Source: Halomicrococcus gelatinilyticus
GTDB taxonomy: Archaea; Halobacteriota; Halobacteria; Halobacteriales; Haladaptataceae
Reading direction: 5' to 3'
DNA length: 64,000 nucleotides
Assembly (NCBI GenBank): GCA_024227995.1
Contig: CP100465.1
Coordinates: 2,666,001 to 2,730,000 of the forward strand
Of this stretch, positions 51,707-59,931 are shown one piece after another. Numbering within the stretch: the first letter of the stretch is position 1; every line of letters starts with the position of its first letter. A program made the position numbers and the translations under genes. The notes under the pieces were generated by a model, which was given only the letters and a program-made list of their open reading frames with translations, had not been told where the DNA came from and searched no databases.

Positions 51707-52833
51707 CGGACGGCACCGCCGACCCGCCAGCGGAGGAAGGCAGCGCGGTCGTCGAACCGGGAGCGATTCCGGTGTGGTCGTGGTTCGGCAGCGACGAGCG
51801 CTCGCTCGTCGGCATCACGACTCTCGCTGTCGTCCTCTTCCCCTGGGTGCTCGTCCGGGCACCCGTCGTCAGCAACGTCCTGGACGGCTACCAGTCGCTG
51901 ACGTCGCTCATCCTCATCTGGGGCATCTTCGCGCTGGGCTTCAACCTGCTGCTGGGCTACGTCGGCCTGCTGTCGTTCGGCCACGCGGTGTTCTGGGGCG
52001 GCGCCGCCTACGCAGCCGGCATCTTCAGCGCGCAGGTGAGCGGAAGTCCGATACTCGTGGTGCTGTTCGGCACCCTGTTCGCCGTGGTGCTTTCGGTGAT
52101 GCTCGGCGTCATCACGCTCCGGCGCAGCGGCATCTACTTCTCGATACTGACGCTGGCGTTCGGGCAGATGGCGTTCCACCTGGCGGTCTCGCCGCTCTCC
52201 GGACTGACGAACGGCGAGAACGGGTTCACGAACGTCGCCGTCGGGAACCTCTTCGGTTTCCTCGACCTGTTCGGTCCGACCGAGTCCGTCCCGCTCAGCA
52301 CGCCGCTCCCGGTGATCGGCGACTGGATGTACCTCTTCGTCGGCACCATCACGGTGCTGACCGTGGTCGCCATCGCGCGCATCCTGCACTCGCCGTACGG
52401 GCTGGTGTTCAAGGCGATCCGGGAGAACGAACAGCGCGCGGAGTTCGTGGGGCTGAACGTCTGGCGGTACAAGCTGATGGCGTTCGTCCTCTCCGGGGCG
52501 TTCGCCGGCACCGCGGGCAGCCTCTTCGTCGTCCAGGGCGGCTACGTGCCGATCCAATCGCTCGACTGGACGACCAGCGGCGAGATCGTCGTGATGACCG
52601 TCCTCGGCGGTGCCGGGTCGATGGTCGGCCCGATGCTCGGCGCGGGCATCTACATCTACGTCGAGAACGTCGTCTCGGGCTACGCCGTGGTGCAGCCCTA
52701 CTGGCACCTCATCCTCGGCCTCGTCTTCGTGGTCGTCGTCGTCCTCTTCCCCGACGGCATCTGGGGTATCCCGGGTACCGTCCGCGAGAAGCTGTCGGAC
52801 TCCCCCGGCGGAGAACGGGGAGGTGAGAACTGA
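51703..52833 (+). CDS. livM: Liv-type ABC permease LivM (copy 2)
   Basis: 376 residues; same plan as copy 1 (GYQSLTSLILIWGIFALGFN, LLLGYVGLLSFGHAVFWGGA, VFKAIRENEQRAEFVGLNV). It differs mainly in the N-terminus and in a longer extracytoplasmic loop (LFGFLDLFGPTESVPLSTPL). ATG overlaps the livH stop by four bases and its TGA shares one base with the livG ATG at 52833, so livHMGF is one tightly coupled operon. Confidence 0.95.
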   Translation: MTDGTADPPAEEGSAVVEPGAIPVWSWFGSDERSLVGITTLAVVLFPWVLVRAPVVSNVLDGYQSLTSLILIWGIFALGFNLLLGYVGLLSFGHAVFWGGAAYAAGIFSAQVSGSPILVVLFGTLFAVVLSVMLGVITLRRSGIYFSILTLAFGQMAFHLAVSPLSGLTNGENGFTNVAVGNLFGFLDLFGPTESVPLSTPLPVIGDWMYLFVGTITVLTVVAIARILHSPYGLVFKAIRENEQRAEFVGLNVWRYKLMAFVLSGAFAGTAGSLFVVQGGYVPIQSLDWTTSGEIVVMTVLGGAGSMVGPMLGAGIYIYVENVVSGYAVVQPYWHLILGLVFVVVVVLFPDGIWGIPGTVREKLSDSPGGERGGEN

Positions 52834-53591
52834 TGTCGCTGCTCGAGACCCGCGGACTCACCAAGGAGTTCGGCGGCCTCGTCGCCGTCGACGACGTCGA
52901 CCTCGACATCCAGGAGGACGAACGGGTGAGCGTCATCGGCCCGAACGGCGCGGGCAAGTCGACGCTCATCAACCTCATCACCCGGATGCTCGACCCGACG
53001 GACGGCGACATCCGCTTCAAGGGCGAGACGATCACCGACCTGGACCCCTACGACGTCGTCCAGATGGGGGTCAGCAAGTCGTTCCAGACCGCCTCCATCT
53101 TCCCGGAGCTCACCGTGGAGGAAAACGCTCGCATCGCCGCGCTGGCGGCCGAGCACGGGTCGTTCCGGTTCAACTTCCTCCGGCACCAGAACCACTACCC
53201 GGAGGTCGCAGAGCTGACCCACGAGACGCTCGACTCCGTCGGCCTGCTCGGCCAGCGGGACACGACCGCGGCCGACCTGCCGTACGGCGACAAGCGTCGC
53301 CTCGAACTCGGCATCGCGCTCGCGAGCGAACCCGACCTCCTGTTGATGGACGAACCCACGGCCGGGATGTCGCCGGAGGAGACCCACGCGACGGTCGACC
53401 TCATCGAGCAGGTCAAGGAGGAGCACGGGCTCACCATCCTGCTCGTCGAGCACGACATGGAGATCGTGTTCAACGTCTCCGACCGCATCATCGTGTTGAA
53501 CCGCGGCGGCGTCATCGCCCGGGGGACGCCCGACGAGGTACAGGGCGACCCCCGCGTCCAGGAGGCGTACCTGGGAGGTGTCGAACTGTGA
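52833..53591 (+). CDS. livG: Liv-type ABC ATPase LivG
   Basis: 252 residues. Walker A IGPNGAGKSTLINLITRM near residue 35, Q-loop region VSKSFQTASIFPELTVEENA, signature-like DLPYGDKRRLELGIALASEP near 150, Walker B LLLMDEPTAGMSPEE and switch LLVEHDME. The C-terminus RGTPDEVQGDPRVQEAYLGG is typical of LivG. Overlaps livF by four bases (GTGA). Confidence 0.96.
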   Translation: MSLLETRGLTKEFGGLVAVDDVDLDIQEDERVSVIGPNGAGKSTLINLITRMLDPTDGDIRFKGETITDLDPYDVVQMGVSKSFQTASIFPELTVEENARIAALAAEHGSFRFNFLRHQNHYPEVAELTHETLDSVGLLGQRDTTAADLPYGDKRRLELGIALASEPDLLLMDEPTAGMSPEETHATVDLIEQVKEEHGLTILLVEHDMEIVFNVSDRIIVLNRGGVIARGTPDEVQGDPRVQEAYLGGVEL

Positions 53592-54334
53592 GCCTGCTCG
53601 AACTGGCGGACGTCGACGCCTACTACGACGAGAGCCACATCCTCCGCGACGTGTCGATGCGCGTCGAGGAGGGCGAAGTGTGTGCACTGCTCGGCCGCAA
53701 CGGTGCGGGGAAGACGACGACCCTCCGCAGCATCGCCGGCGCGCAACCGCCGGACGTCCGCGGGGGGTCGATACACTTCCGGGGCGAGGACATCACCAGC
53801 AACGACCCCGAGGACGTCTCCTCGCACGGAATCTCGCTCGTCCCCGAGGAGCGCCGCGTCTTCCCCGACCTCACGGTCGCGGAGAACCTCCATCTCGCGG
53901 AGGTGGACCAGAACGTGTCGAACACCATCGGTCGCTCGTTGCCCGACGTCCAGCACGAGGGCATGACGACCGAGGAGGTGTACGAGGAGTTCGAACGGCT
54001 CCGTGAACGTCGTGAACAGAAGGCCGGAACGCTGTCGGGCGGCGAACAGCAGATGCTCGCCATCGCGCGGGCGCTGAAGCAGAACACCGACCTGCTGATG
54101 CTGGACGAACCGTACGAGGGCCTGGCCCCGCAGATCATCGCCAACGTCGAGGACGCCATCCGGCGCATCAGCGAGAGCGGGACGACCATCCTGCTGGTCG
54201 AGCAGAACGCAGCGGCCGCCATCAAGCTGGCAGACCGCTGCTACGTGGTCGACCAGGGCGAGATCGTCTTCGACGGGACGGCCGAGCGACTCCGCGACGA
54301 CGAGGAGACGAGGGAGCGGTATCTTGGAGTCTGA
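53588..54334 (+). CDS. livF: Liv-type ABC ATPase LivF
   Basis: 248 residues from a GTG overlapping the livG stop. Walker A LGRNGAGKTTTLRSIAG near residue 35, LVPEERRVFPDLTVAENLHL, ABC signature TLSGGEQQMLAIARAL, Walker B LLMLDEPYEGLAPQI and LLVEQNAAAAIKLADRCYVV. An insertion with NVSNTIGRSLPDVQHEGMTT (about 117-136) sits before the signature, longer than in bacterial LivF. One base separates its stop from the next gene. Confidence 0.95.
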   Translation: MSLLELADVDAYYDESHILRDVSMRVEEGEVCALLGRNGAGKTTTLRSIAGAQPPDVRGGSIHFRGEDITSNDPEDVSSHGISLVPEERRVFPDLTVAENLHLAEVDQNVSNTIGRSLPDVQHEGMTTEEVYEEFERLRERREQKAGTLSGGEQQMLAIARALKQNTDLLMLDEPYEGLAPQIIANVEDAIRRISESGTTILLVEQNAAAAIKLADRCYVVDQGEIVFDGTAERLRDDEETRERYLGV

Positions 54335-54335
54335 C

Positions 54336-54980
54336 ATGGACGCGGACGCCCTCTTCGACGCGCTCGTTGCGGAGGACGTCGTCGTCGAGAACGAGACCGT
54401 CTCGCTCACCGAGGACTTCGAGCACCGCTGGTCCATCTACCTGGACACGTACGCCAGCGTCACCCCAGAGGCGTTCGACGAGGCCGTCGCTGACGCGTTC
54501 GGCGTCTCCGTGGAGGAGGCCCGTGAGATCGAGGTGACCCGGGCGGAGTTCAGCTACTACCTCGCGCTCCACGCCCACCTCGACGGCGACTACTCCGCAG
54601 ACGAGATCGGCGTCATGGCCGAGATGGTCGACCGCATCGGTCCGTCCTCGCCGGTGCCCGACGACCTCCGGGAGCTCGGCGACGACGCCTACCCCGAGTT
54701 CCTCGCGGCGAACCCGGACTGCGTCGTCTCCATCTGGAAGCGCGACTGTGCACCCTGCAAGGCGGTGGCGGAAGACCTCGACCGCATCCGCGACGCCGCC
54801 CCGGACGACGTGGCGTTCGCGGGCATGGACGGCGACGACGTCGTCGAGTTCCGCCGCGAGTTCGAGGTCGACGCCGCGCCGGCCGTCCTCGCGTTCCGCG
54901 ACGGCGAGCTCGCGGAGACGACGACCGGGGGCGTCGGCACCGAGGCGATCATCGAGACGCTGCGGACCGTCTACGACTGA
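54336..54980 (+). CDS. Thioredoxin-fold protein with helical N-terminal domain
   Basis: 214 residues. The N-terminal 115 residues are an acidic helical domain of unknown role (FEHRWSIYLDTYASVTPEAF). The C-terminal part is a thioredoxin fold with the redox motif WKRDCAPCKAV (CAPC) near residue 138, and a cis-Pro-like DAAPAVLAFRDGEL. Its start lies one base after the livF stop, so it is co-translated with the importer. It may reduce a substrate or a binding-protein disulfide, but it has no signal peptide, so it is cytoplasmic. Confidence 0.85.
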   Translation: MDADALFDALVAEDVVVENETVSLTEDFEHRWSIYLDTYASVTPEAFDEAVADAFGVSVEEAREIEVTRAEFSYYLALHAHLDGDYSADEIGVMAEMVDRIGPSSPVPDDLRELGDDAYPEFLAANPDCVVSIWKRDCAPCKAVAEDLDRIRDAAPDDVAFAGMDGDDVVEFRREFEVDAAPAVLAFRDGELAETTTGGVGTEAIIETLRTVYD

Positions 54981-55086
54981 TTCCCCGGCGGTTCGACACC
55001 CTCTTCTGCGGCCGTTGTACCGAGAGCGACGCCCGGAGCTGTGGCTGCCACGGACGGCAGTTGCCAGGAAAAATCGGTTCGCTGCG

Positions 55087-55491
55087 TTACTCGTCGACCT
55101 TCACGTCGCCGGTGACCATGACGGGCCGGTCGGCGTCGAGCACGACGGACTGGACGACGCTCCCGAACAGCGCCTTCCCGGCGGGCGATCGCTTGCGGCC
55201 GCCGACGAAGATGGCGTCGACGTCCTGCTCGCGCGCGACCTCCAGGATCTCCTCGGCGGGGTCGCCGCTCGTCTCGACGACGTCGGTCTCGATGCCTGCC
55301 TCGTCGAGTACCTCCTGGGCACGTCGGACGCCGGCGACCTGCGTCACCGACGCGCCGCCGGGATTGTCGGTGAACGTGTGCAGCAGCGTCGCCTCGACCT
55401 CGGAGTCGGCCGCCGGAAGATCCGCGACGGCTTTCGCCTGCGAGCGGCCTCGGTCCTCGTCCTCGTCCAGCGCTATGAGTACGTGATACAT
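55087..55491 (-). CDS. Universal stress protein, UspA family
   Basis: 134 residues, MYHVLIALDEDEDRGRSQAK at the start. The ATP-binding C-terminal motif is present as GGRKRSPAGKALFGSVVQSV near residue 98, and the domain ends PVMVTGDVKVDE. Single Usp domain of usual length. It is divergent from the TPP enzyme, with 114 bases between the start codons. Confidence 0.93.
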   Translation of the reverse strand: MYHVLIALDEDEDRGRSQAKAVADLPAADSEVEATLLHTFTDNPGGASVTQVAGVRRAQEVLDEAGIETDVVETSGDPAEEILEVAREQDVDAIFVGGRKRSPAGKALFGSVVQSVVLDADRPVMVTGDVKVDE

Positions 55492-55605
55492 ACTCGTACT
55501 CTATTCTCATTCGGCTTATTCGTTGGGGTGGAAGACGTATTCCGTCGTTCCTTCGTCGCGTTCCGGTGGACGAACGTTTTTGCCGGTTCGCGGCGACGAC
55601 CCGGT

Positions 55606-57306
55606 ATGGTAACGGACCGCACCGGGGCGGACCTGTTCGTCGAGACGCTCGAATCCTACGGCGTCGACCACGTGTTCGGCAACCCCGGCACGACCGAGCT
55701 GCCCGTCATGTCGGCCATGGCGGACAGCGACCTCGAGTACGTGCTCGCGGCCCACGAGGACGTCGCGGTCGGCATGGCGGCGGGGTACGCGAGCACCCGT
55801 CGCTACCGCGCCGACGAGCTGTCGGGCACGCCGGCCGGCGTCGTGAACCTCCACGTCGCGCCGGGGGTCGCCCACGGCCTCGGCAACCTCTACGGCGCGG
55901 CCGTCGCTGGCGCACCGCTGGTCGTCACCGCGGGTGCCCACAGCCTCGACTTCCGCCACGAGGAGCCCATCCTCGACGGCGACCTCGAGGCGATGACCGA
56001 CCAGTTCACCAAGTGGAGCGCGGAGGTGACCGACGTCTCGGCCCTGCCGACGATGCTCCGGCGGGCGTTCCGCGTGGCGACGACGCCGCCGACCGGCCCC
56101 GTGTTCCTCGCCCTCCCGCTCGACGTGACGATGGCCGCGACCGACGCCGACCCGGAGCCGCTCGGACCGATACAGAACCCCGGCGCGGGCGACCCGACGG
56201 CCGTCGAGCGCGCGGCGGACCTGCTCGTCGACGCGGACGACCCCGTGCTCGTCGTCGGCGACCACGTCCCGCGCCACGGCGCGTGGTCGGAGACCGACCC
56301 CGTCGACGCGGCGGTCCGCCTCGCGGAGGCGGCGGGCGCGCGCGTCCACGCAGAGATACTGTCCTGCGAGATGGACTTCCCGACCGACCACGACCAGTGG
56401 GTGTCCCACGTTCCGCCGGACGAGGACGTCGCGGCCGCCGTCCTCAACAGCGACACCGTCGTCTTCGCGGGCTGTTCGACCAACACCACCCTCGTCCGTC
56501 ACGAGCGGGAACTGCTCTCGGCCGACACGACCGTCGTCGACCTGAACGACGAACCGTGGCAGGTGGGGAAGAACCACCCGGCGGACGCCGCCGTCGTCGG
56601 CGACCTCGGCCTCGTGATGGACGCCGTCGCCGACCGCGTCGAAGACGGCGTCTCCGACCAGGAACGCACGGAACGACTGGAGCGCGTCGAGCAGTTCAAG
56701 ACCTTCGCCGGCCAGCGGATGGAAGCGATGGGGGCCGACGAGGCCCCGGACGACCCGCGCGCCTCGAAGGCGGACCTCGTCGACGCGATGCAGGCGGTCG
56801 CACCGGACGCCTACGTCGTCGACGAGAGCATCACCAGCAAGTACGCGCTGCTGACGCGCTGGGACTTCGACCGCGAGGCGTACCTCTCGAACAAGGGCGG
56901 CGGACTGGGGTACGGCCTGCCCGCTGCCGTCGGCGCGGCGATGGCCGAGCGCGAGCGCGACGACTCCCGCGACGTCGTCGGCTTCGTCGGCGACGGCTCC
57001 TACCTCTACTACCCGCAGACGCTGTACTCCGCCGCGCGCTACGACGTCGACCTCACCGTCGTCGTGCCGGACAACCGCAACTACCGCATCCTGAAGGACA
57101 ACACCCTCGACCTCATGGGCGGTGAGGAAGACGACCACGAGTTCGTCGGCATGGACTTCGACCCGCCGGTCGACATCCCCACGAACGCCGAGAGCCACGG
57201 CGCGAGCGGCCACCTGGCGGAGACCCACGACGAGGTCGAGGATGCGCTGACGACCGCGCTCGACGAGGACGGCCCGAGCGTCGTCGACGTCCTCGTCCAC
57301 GACTAG
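55606..57306 (+). CDS. Thiamine-diphosphate enzyme, benzoylformate-decarboxylase-like
   Basis: 566 residues of the acetolactate synthase / benzoylformate decarboxylase superfamily. N-terminal FGNPGTTELPVM pattern is typical of benzoylformate decarboxylase; the catalytic Glu is E51 in AAHEDVAVGMAAGYA. C-terminal TPP-binding FVGDGSYLYYPQTLYSA with DNRNYRIL near residue 490. Substrates are 2-keto acids; aromatic ones are suggested only by the FGNPG motif and by the GlcD-type neighbour. ATG 55606 follows an ACGTTTTTGCC element at 55573-55583. A MITE-like element begins at its stop codon. Confidence 0.85.
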   Translation: MVTDRTGADLFVETLESYGVDHVFGNPGTTELPVMSAMADSDLEYVLAAHEDVAVGMAAGYASTRRYRADELSGTPAGVVNLHVAPGVAHGLGNLYGAAVAGAPLVVTAGAHSLDFRHEEPILDGDLEAMTDQFTKWSAEVTDVSALPTMLRRAFRVATTPPTGPVFLALPLDVTMAATDADPEPLGPIQNPGAGDPTAVERAADLLVDADDPVLVVGDHVPRHGAWSETDPVDAAVRLAEAAGARVHAEILSCEMDFPTDHDQWVSHVPPDEDVAAAVLNSDTVVFAGCSTNTTLVRHERELLSADTTVVDLNDEPWQVGKNHPADAAVVGDLGLVMDAVADRVEDGVSDQERTERLERVEQFKTFAGQRMEAMGADEAPDDPRASKADLVDAMQAVAPDAYVVDESITSKYALLTRWDFDREAYLSNKGGGLGYGLPAAVGAAMAERERDDSRDVVGFVGDGSYLYYPQTLYSAARYDVDLTVVVPDNRNYRILKDNTLDLMGGEEDDHEFVGMDFDPPVDIPTNAESHGASGHLAETHDEVEDALTTALDEDGPSVVDVLVHD

Positions 57307-57510
57307 CAGCAGTCCCAGGTTTGGCCGCTATGTTGCAGTTCCGCAATCAGCCATCAGATAGTCGTGTTGATGCCTTGCCGGACGACGTCGACGTGAAAGT
57401 CGTATCGGGGTCAGGGCCGCGGTCTGTGGCCATCAGTCGGCAACTCTGGTCCTGGAGAAATAGTCGATTCGACGTGCAACACAGCAGCCAAATTCGGCGA
57501 CTACTGCTAG
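57303..57510. mobile_element. MITE-like element with about 35-base terminal inverted repeats
   Basis: 208 bases bounded by CTAG at both ends. The left end (57303-57337) and the reverse complement of the right end (57475-57510) both read CTAGCAG-Y-AGTC at the outside and TTTGGC-Y-GCT-R-TGTTGCA at the inside, with about 29 of 36 aligned positions alike. The centre has no ORF and is less GC-rich than the flanks. CTAG at each end may be a four-base target duplication, as IS5-type elements make, or part of the repeat. It lies between the stop codons of two convergent genes; the left CTAG supplies the TAG stop of the TPP enzyme gene. Confidence 0.7.
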
Positions 57511-57511
57511 A

Positions 57512-58933
57512 CTATTCGTCGACGACGTCGTCCCCCACGCGTCCGCCGTCGACCGTCTCGGGGAACACCTTCCCCGGATTCAGCGTGTCCTCCGGGTCCA
57601 GCGCATGCTTCACCCGGCGCATCGCGTCGACGGTCGCCGCGCCGTGCTCCGCGACCAGGTACTCGCGTTTCCCCCGGCCGATGCCGTGCTCGCCGGTCGC
57701 GGTGCCGCCGAGTTCGATGGCTCGCTCCACGACGTCGTCCTGCGTTCGCTCGCCGCGCGCGACGTGGTCGGGGTCGGTCTCGTCGACCAGCACCGAGAAG
57801 TGGAGGTTGCCGTCGCCGGCGTGCCCGAAGCAGGGGACGAGCAGGTCGCGCTCGTCGGCGAGGTCGGTCACGTACTGCACCATCTCGGGGTAGGCGCTGA
57901 TGGGGACCGTCACGTCGCCGGGGTGGAGCGGCGTCAGGTCCGGGTCGTAGGACTGGACGGCGAAGGCGAGGTCGCGCCGCGCCTGCCAGAGGTCGTCCAT
58001 CGCGTCCTCGTCGACGACGTCGAACCGCTCGACGTCGTGGCTCTCGAACACCGAGCGACAGAACGCGACCTCCTCCTCGACGCCGTGGTTGGCGTGGAAC
58101 TTCAGGAACACCGTCGGCGCGTCCGGCAGGTCCGTCCCCGTGTAGGCGTTGGCCATCGTCGCGCTCGTCGCGTCCACCAGTTCGATGGTCGCGACGTCGA
58201 CCCCGGAGCGCACGGCGTCCGCGACGGCCGCGGTCGCGTCGTCGAGCGACGGAAACAATGCGCGCCCGCCGCGGACCTGCTCGGGTCGCCCCGCCAGTTC
58301 CAGCGTCGCCCTGGTGACGACCGCCAGCGTTCCCTCGCTCCCTACCAGGAACTCTTTCAGGTTGTAGCCGCTGGAGGTCTTGACCGCCCTGCTCCCTGCC
58401 GTTATCACCGACCCGTCAGCGAGGACGGCCTCCAGTTCGAGCACCCAGTCGGCCACCTCGCCGTACTTCACGGTCTGCATCCCGCTGGCGTCGTTGGCGA
58501 TCATGCCGCCGACGGTCGAGATGTCGCCCGAGGAAGGCAGCGGCGGGAAGAACAGCCCCTCGCTCGCGACGGCGTCGTCGACCTCGGTGCCCATCACGCC
58601 CGGTTCGACGTCGACCTGGAAGTCCTCGGGCCGCACGTCGAGGACCGCGTCCATCCGCGTCACGTCGAGGCTGATGCCGCCGCGGGCGGGCGTGGCGTTG
58701 CCCTCCAGGCTCGTCCCCGCCGCGTACGGCGTGACCGGGACGCCGCGCTCGTTCGCCGCCGCGAGCACCGCCGACACGTCCGCGGTCGACTCCGGCCAGA
58801 CGACGGCGTCGGGCCGGACAGCCTCGTCGTCCGGCGTCCCCCAGTCCGCGGCGTGGCCGTCGCGGTGGGAGTCGCCGACGGAGAACTGGTCGTCGTCGAG
58901 CAGGTCGCCGAGGAACGACGTGTCGTACGCCAT
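57512..58933 (-). CDS. FAD-linked oxidase, GlcD / D-lactate dehydrogenase type
   Basis: 473 residues oxidising a 2-hydroxy acid (lactate, glycolate or similar) to the keto acid. FAD_binding_4 domain with VTPYAAGTSLEGNATPARGG near residue 72 and SSGDISTVGGMIANDASGMQ near 140; C-terminal FAD-oxidase domain with CFGHAGDGNLHFSVLVDE near 373 and GTATGEHGIGRGKREYLV near 418. Promoter: minus-strand GGTTTTATGCC at 58953-58963. It converges with the TPP enzyme gene, which could use its keto-acid product. Confidence 0.93.
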   Translation of the reverse strand: MAYDTSFLGDLLDDDQFSVGDSHRDGHAADWGTPDDEAVRPDAVVWPESTADVSAVLAAANERGVPVTPYAAGTSLEGNATPARGGISLDVTRMDAVLDVRPEDFQVDVEPGVMGTEVDDAVASEGLFFPPLPSSGDISTVGGMIANDASGMQTVKYGEVADWVLELEAVLADGSVITAGSRAVKTSSGYNLKEFLVGSEGTLAVVTRATLELAGRPEQVRGGRALFPSLDDATAAVADAVRSGVDVATIELVDATSATMANAYTGTDLPDAPTVFLKFHANHGVEEEVAFCRSVFESHDVERFDVVDEDAMDDLWQARRDLAFAVQSYDPDLTPLHPGDVTVPISAYPEMVQYVTDLADERDLLVPCFGHAGDGNLHFSVLVDETDPDHVARGERTQDDVVERAIELGGTATGEHGIGRGKREYLVAEHGAATVDAMRRVKHALDPEDTLNPGKVFPETVDGGRVGDDVVDE

Positions 58934-59310
58934 GCGTTAGCACTGTTCTCGCCGTGGCATAAAACCAGGGTGCAGTTGGGGACGACGGGGAGCGACGGGC
59001 ACGATGGGGTCCCGCTGCTGCCATCCCCAGTGTTGCTACTCTGTCGGGGCCGTGCTGAATGGATAGCGGGAATCTCGAACAGTCCAGCGTTCGGGTGGAT
59101 GGGTCACTCGATACGGTTCTCTTTCTGCTCTCGCCTGGACCACGTCTGGCCTGGCATGGTCGCAGCGTCTCGTCAACCCGAGCGTCGGCCACTGACACGA
59201 CAGAAGTCGACGCCTCCTCCTGTTGACGACGCCAGTAAGCGACGTATTGGAACCCTCCAATTACATAATGGAAAAGATTTATTACGTAGTGTCAAACATC
59301 TCTGACACAC
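58934..59310. other. Divergent intergenic region between the GlcD-type gene and the HTH operon
   Basis: 377 bases. No gene is supported; the frames here are Arg/Ser-rich fragments. It holds the GlcD-type promoter at its left end, and at its right end the TATA element and palindrome of the operon starting at 59311. A low-GC stretch runs from about 59255 to 59310. Confidence 0.5.
59274..59308 (+). promoter_or_regulatory. TATA box and palindromic operator of the HTH operon
   Basis: GATTTATTACG (59274-59284) is a TATA box 27-37 bases before the ATG at 59311. Right after it lies a perfect inverted repeat GTGTCA-N8-TGACAC (59289-59308) covering the transcript start, an ideal place for a repressor. 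The HTH protein encoded two genes... at 59710 is the natural candidate, giving autoregulation. Confidence 0.6.
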
Positions 59311-59703
59311 ATGGTCGTCCTCAAACGAGACGTCCCTATCGTGGTCATGGTCGTCGGAATGGTCGCGTCGACTGCCGGTGCCGACCTGGTGTCGTCCCAG
59401 GAGCTCGCGCTCGGGCTCGCAGTCGGTGGCTCGATCGTCACCTGGGGGACCCTGTTCGCGGCGGGCGTGTTCCTCGACGACAGGATATGGGGCCGCCTGC
59501 TCAGCGACGAACGGATGAACCGGATCACTCATCGGTCGGGTGCCGCTGCGTGGCTGTTGATGCTGGGCGTGTCGTCCTCGCTGATGGTCTCGCTTCCCCG
59601 GTACGGCGGCACGGTTTCTGCCAAGGACGCCCTGATGGCAGTGCAGACGGTCGGAATCGTCGCATTCGTCGGTGCGATGGCGTACAACAGTCGGACGATC
59701 TGA
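59311..59703 (+). CDS. Four-segment membrane protein, DUF2178-like
   Basis: 130 residues with four hydrophobic helices (VPIVVMVVGMVASTAGADLV, LAVGGSIVTWGTLFAAGVFL, GAAAWLLMLGVSSSLMVSL, MAVQTVGIVAFVGAMAYN). The conserved-looking DERMNRITHRSGAAAW between helices 2 and 3 is what I associate with DUF2178 (DERxxxIxxKA) membrane proteins, which are usually encoded beside a small HTH regulator, as here. Function unknown. Confidence 0.8.
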   Translation: MVVLKRDVPIVVMVVGMVASTAGADLVSSQELALGLAVGGSIVTWGTLFAAGVFLDDRIWGRLLSDERMNRITHRSGAAAWLLMLGVSSSLMVSLPRYGGTVSAKDALMAVQTVGIVAFVGAMAYNSRTI

Positions 59704-59709
59704 CCCACC

Positions 59710-59916
59710 ATGGAGAACAACCTGAAAGTCTGGCGCGCGAAGGCCGACGTCACGCAGGAGGAGTTAGCGAAGGAACTCGACGTCGCACGACAGACGATCA
59801 ACGCGATCGAGCGCGGTCGCTACGACCCCTCGCTCGAACTCGCGTTCAAGCTCGCACGTTACTTCGACTGTGCGATAGAGGACATCTTCACGTACGAACC
59901 AGACGACGAGGACTGA
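59710..59916 (+). CDS. Small Cro/CI-type (HTH_3) regulator, YozG-like
   Basis: 68 residues: LKVWRAKADVTQEELAKELD, then the recognition helix VARQTINAIERGRYDPSLEL and the ending LARYFDCAIEDIFTYEPDDE. This is the bacterial-type xenobiotic-response-element regulator layout. It begins six bases after the membrane protein stop (one operon). Such regulators usually repress their own operon, here through the palindrome at 59289-59308. Confidence 0.93.
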   Translation: MENNLKVWRAKADVTQEELAKELDVARQTINAIERGRYDPSLELAFKLARYFDCAIEDIFTYEPDDED

Positions 59917-59931
59917 TCCAGGAGTACACAC

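Noticed and set aside
54748..55605. N-terminal extension of the TPP enzyme frame back to 54748
   Set aside because: The extension crosses the thioredoxin-like gene and the uspA gene in wrong frames and has no family similarity; the ATG at 55606 with its own promoter is the start.
59173..59532. 119-codon minus-strand frame with Cys/His residues over the HTH operon promoter
   Set aside because: It overlaps the promoter, palindrome and the start of the membrane protein gene; the Cys/His do not form a recognisable zinc motif.
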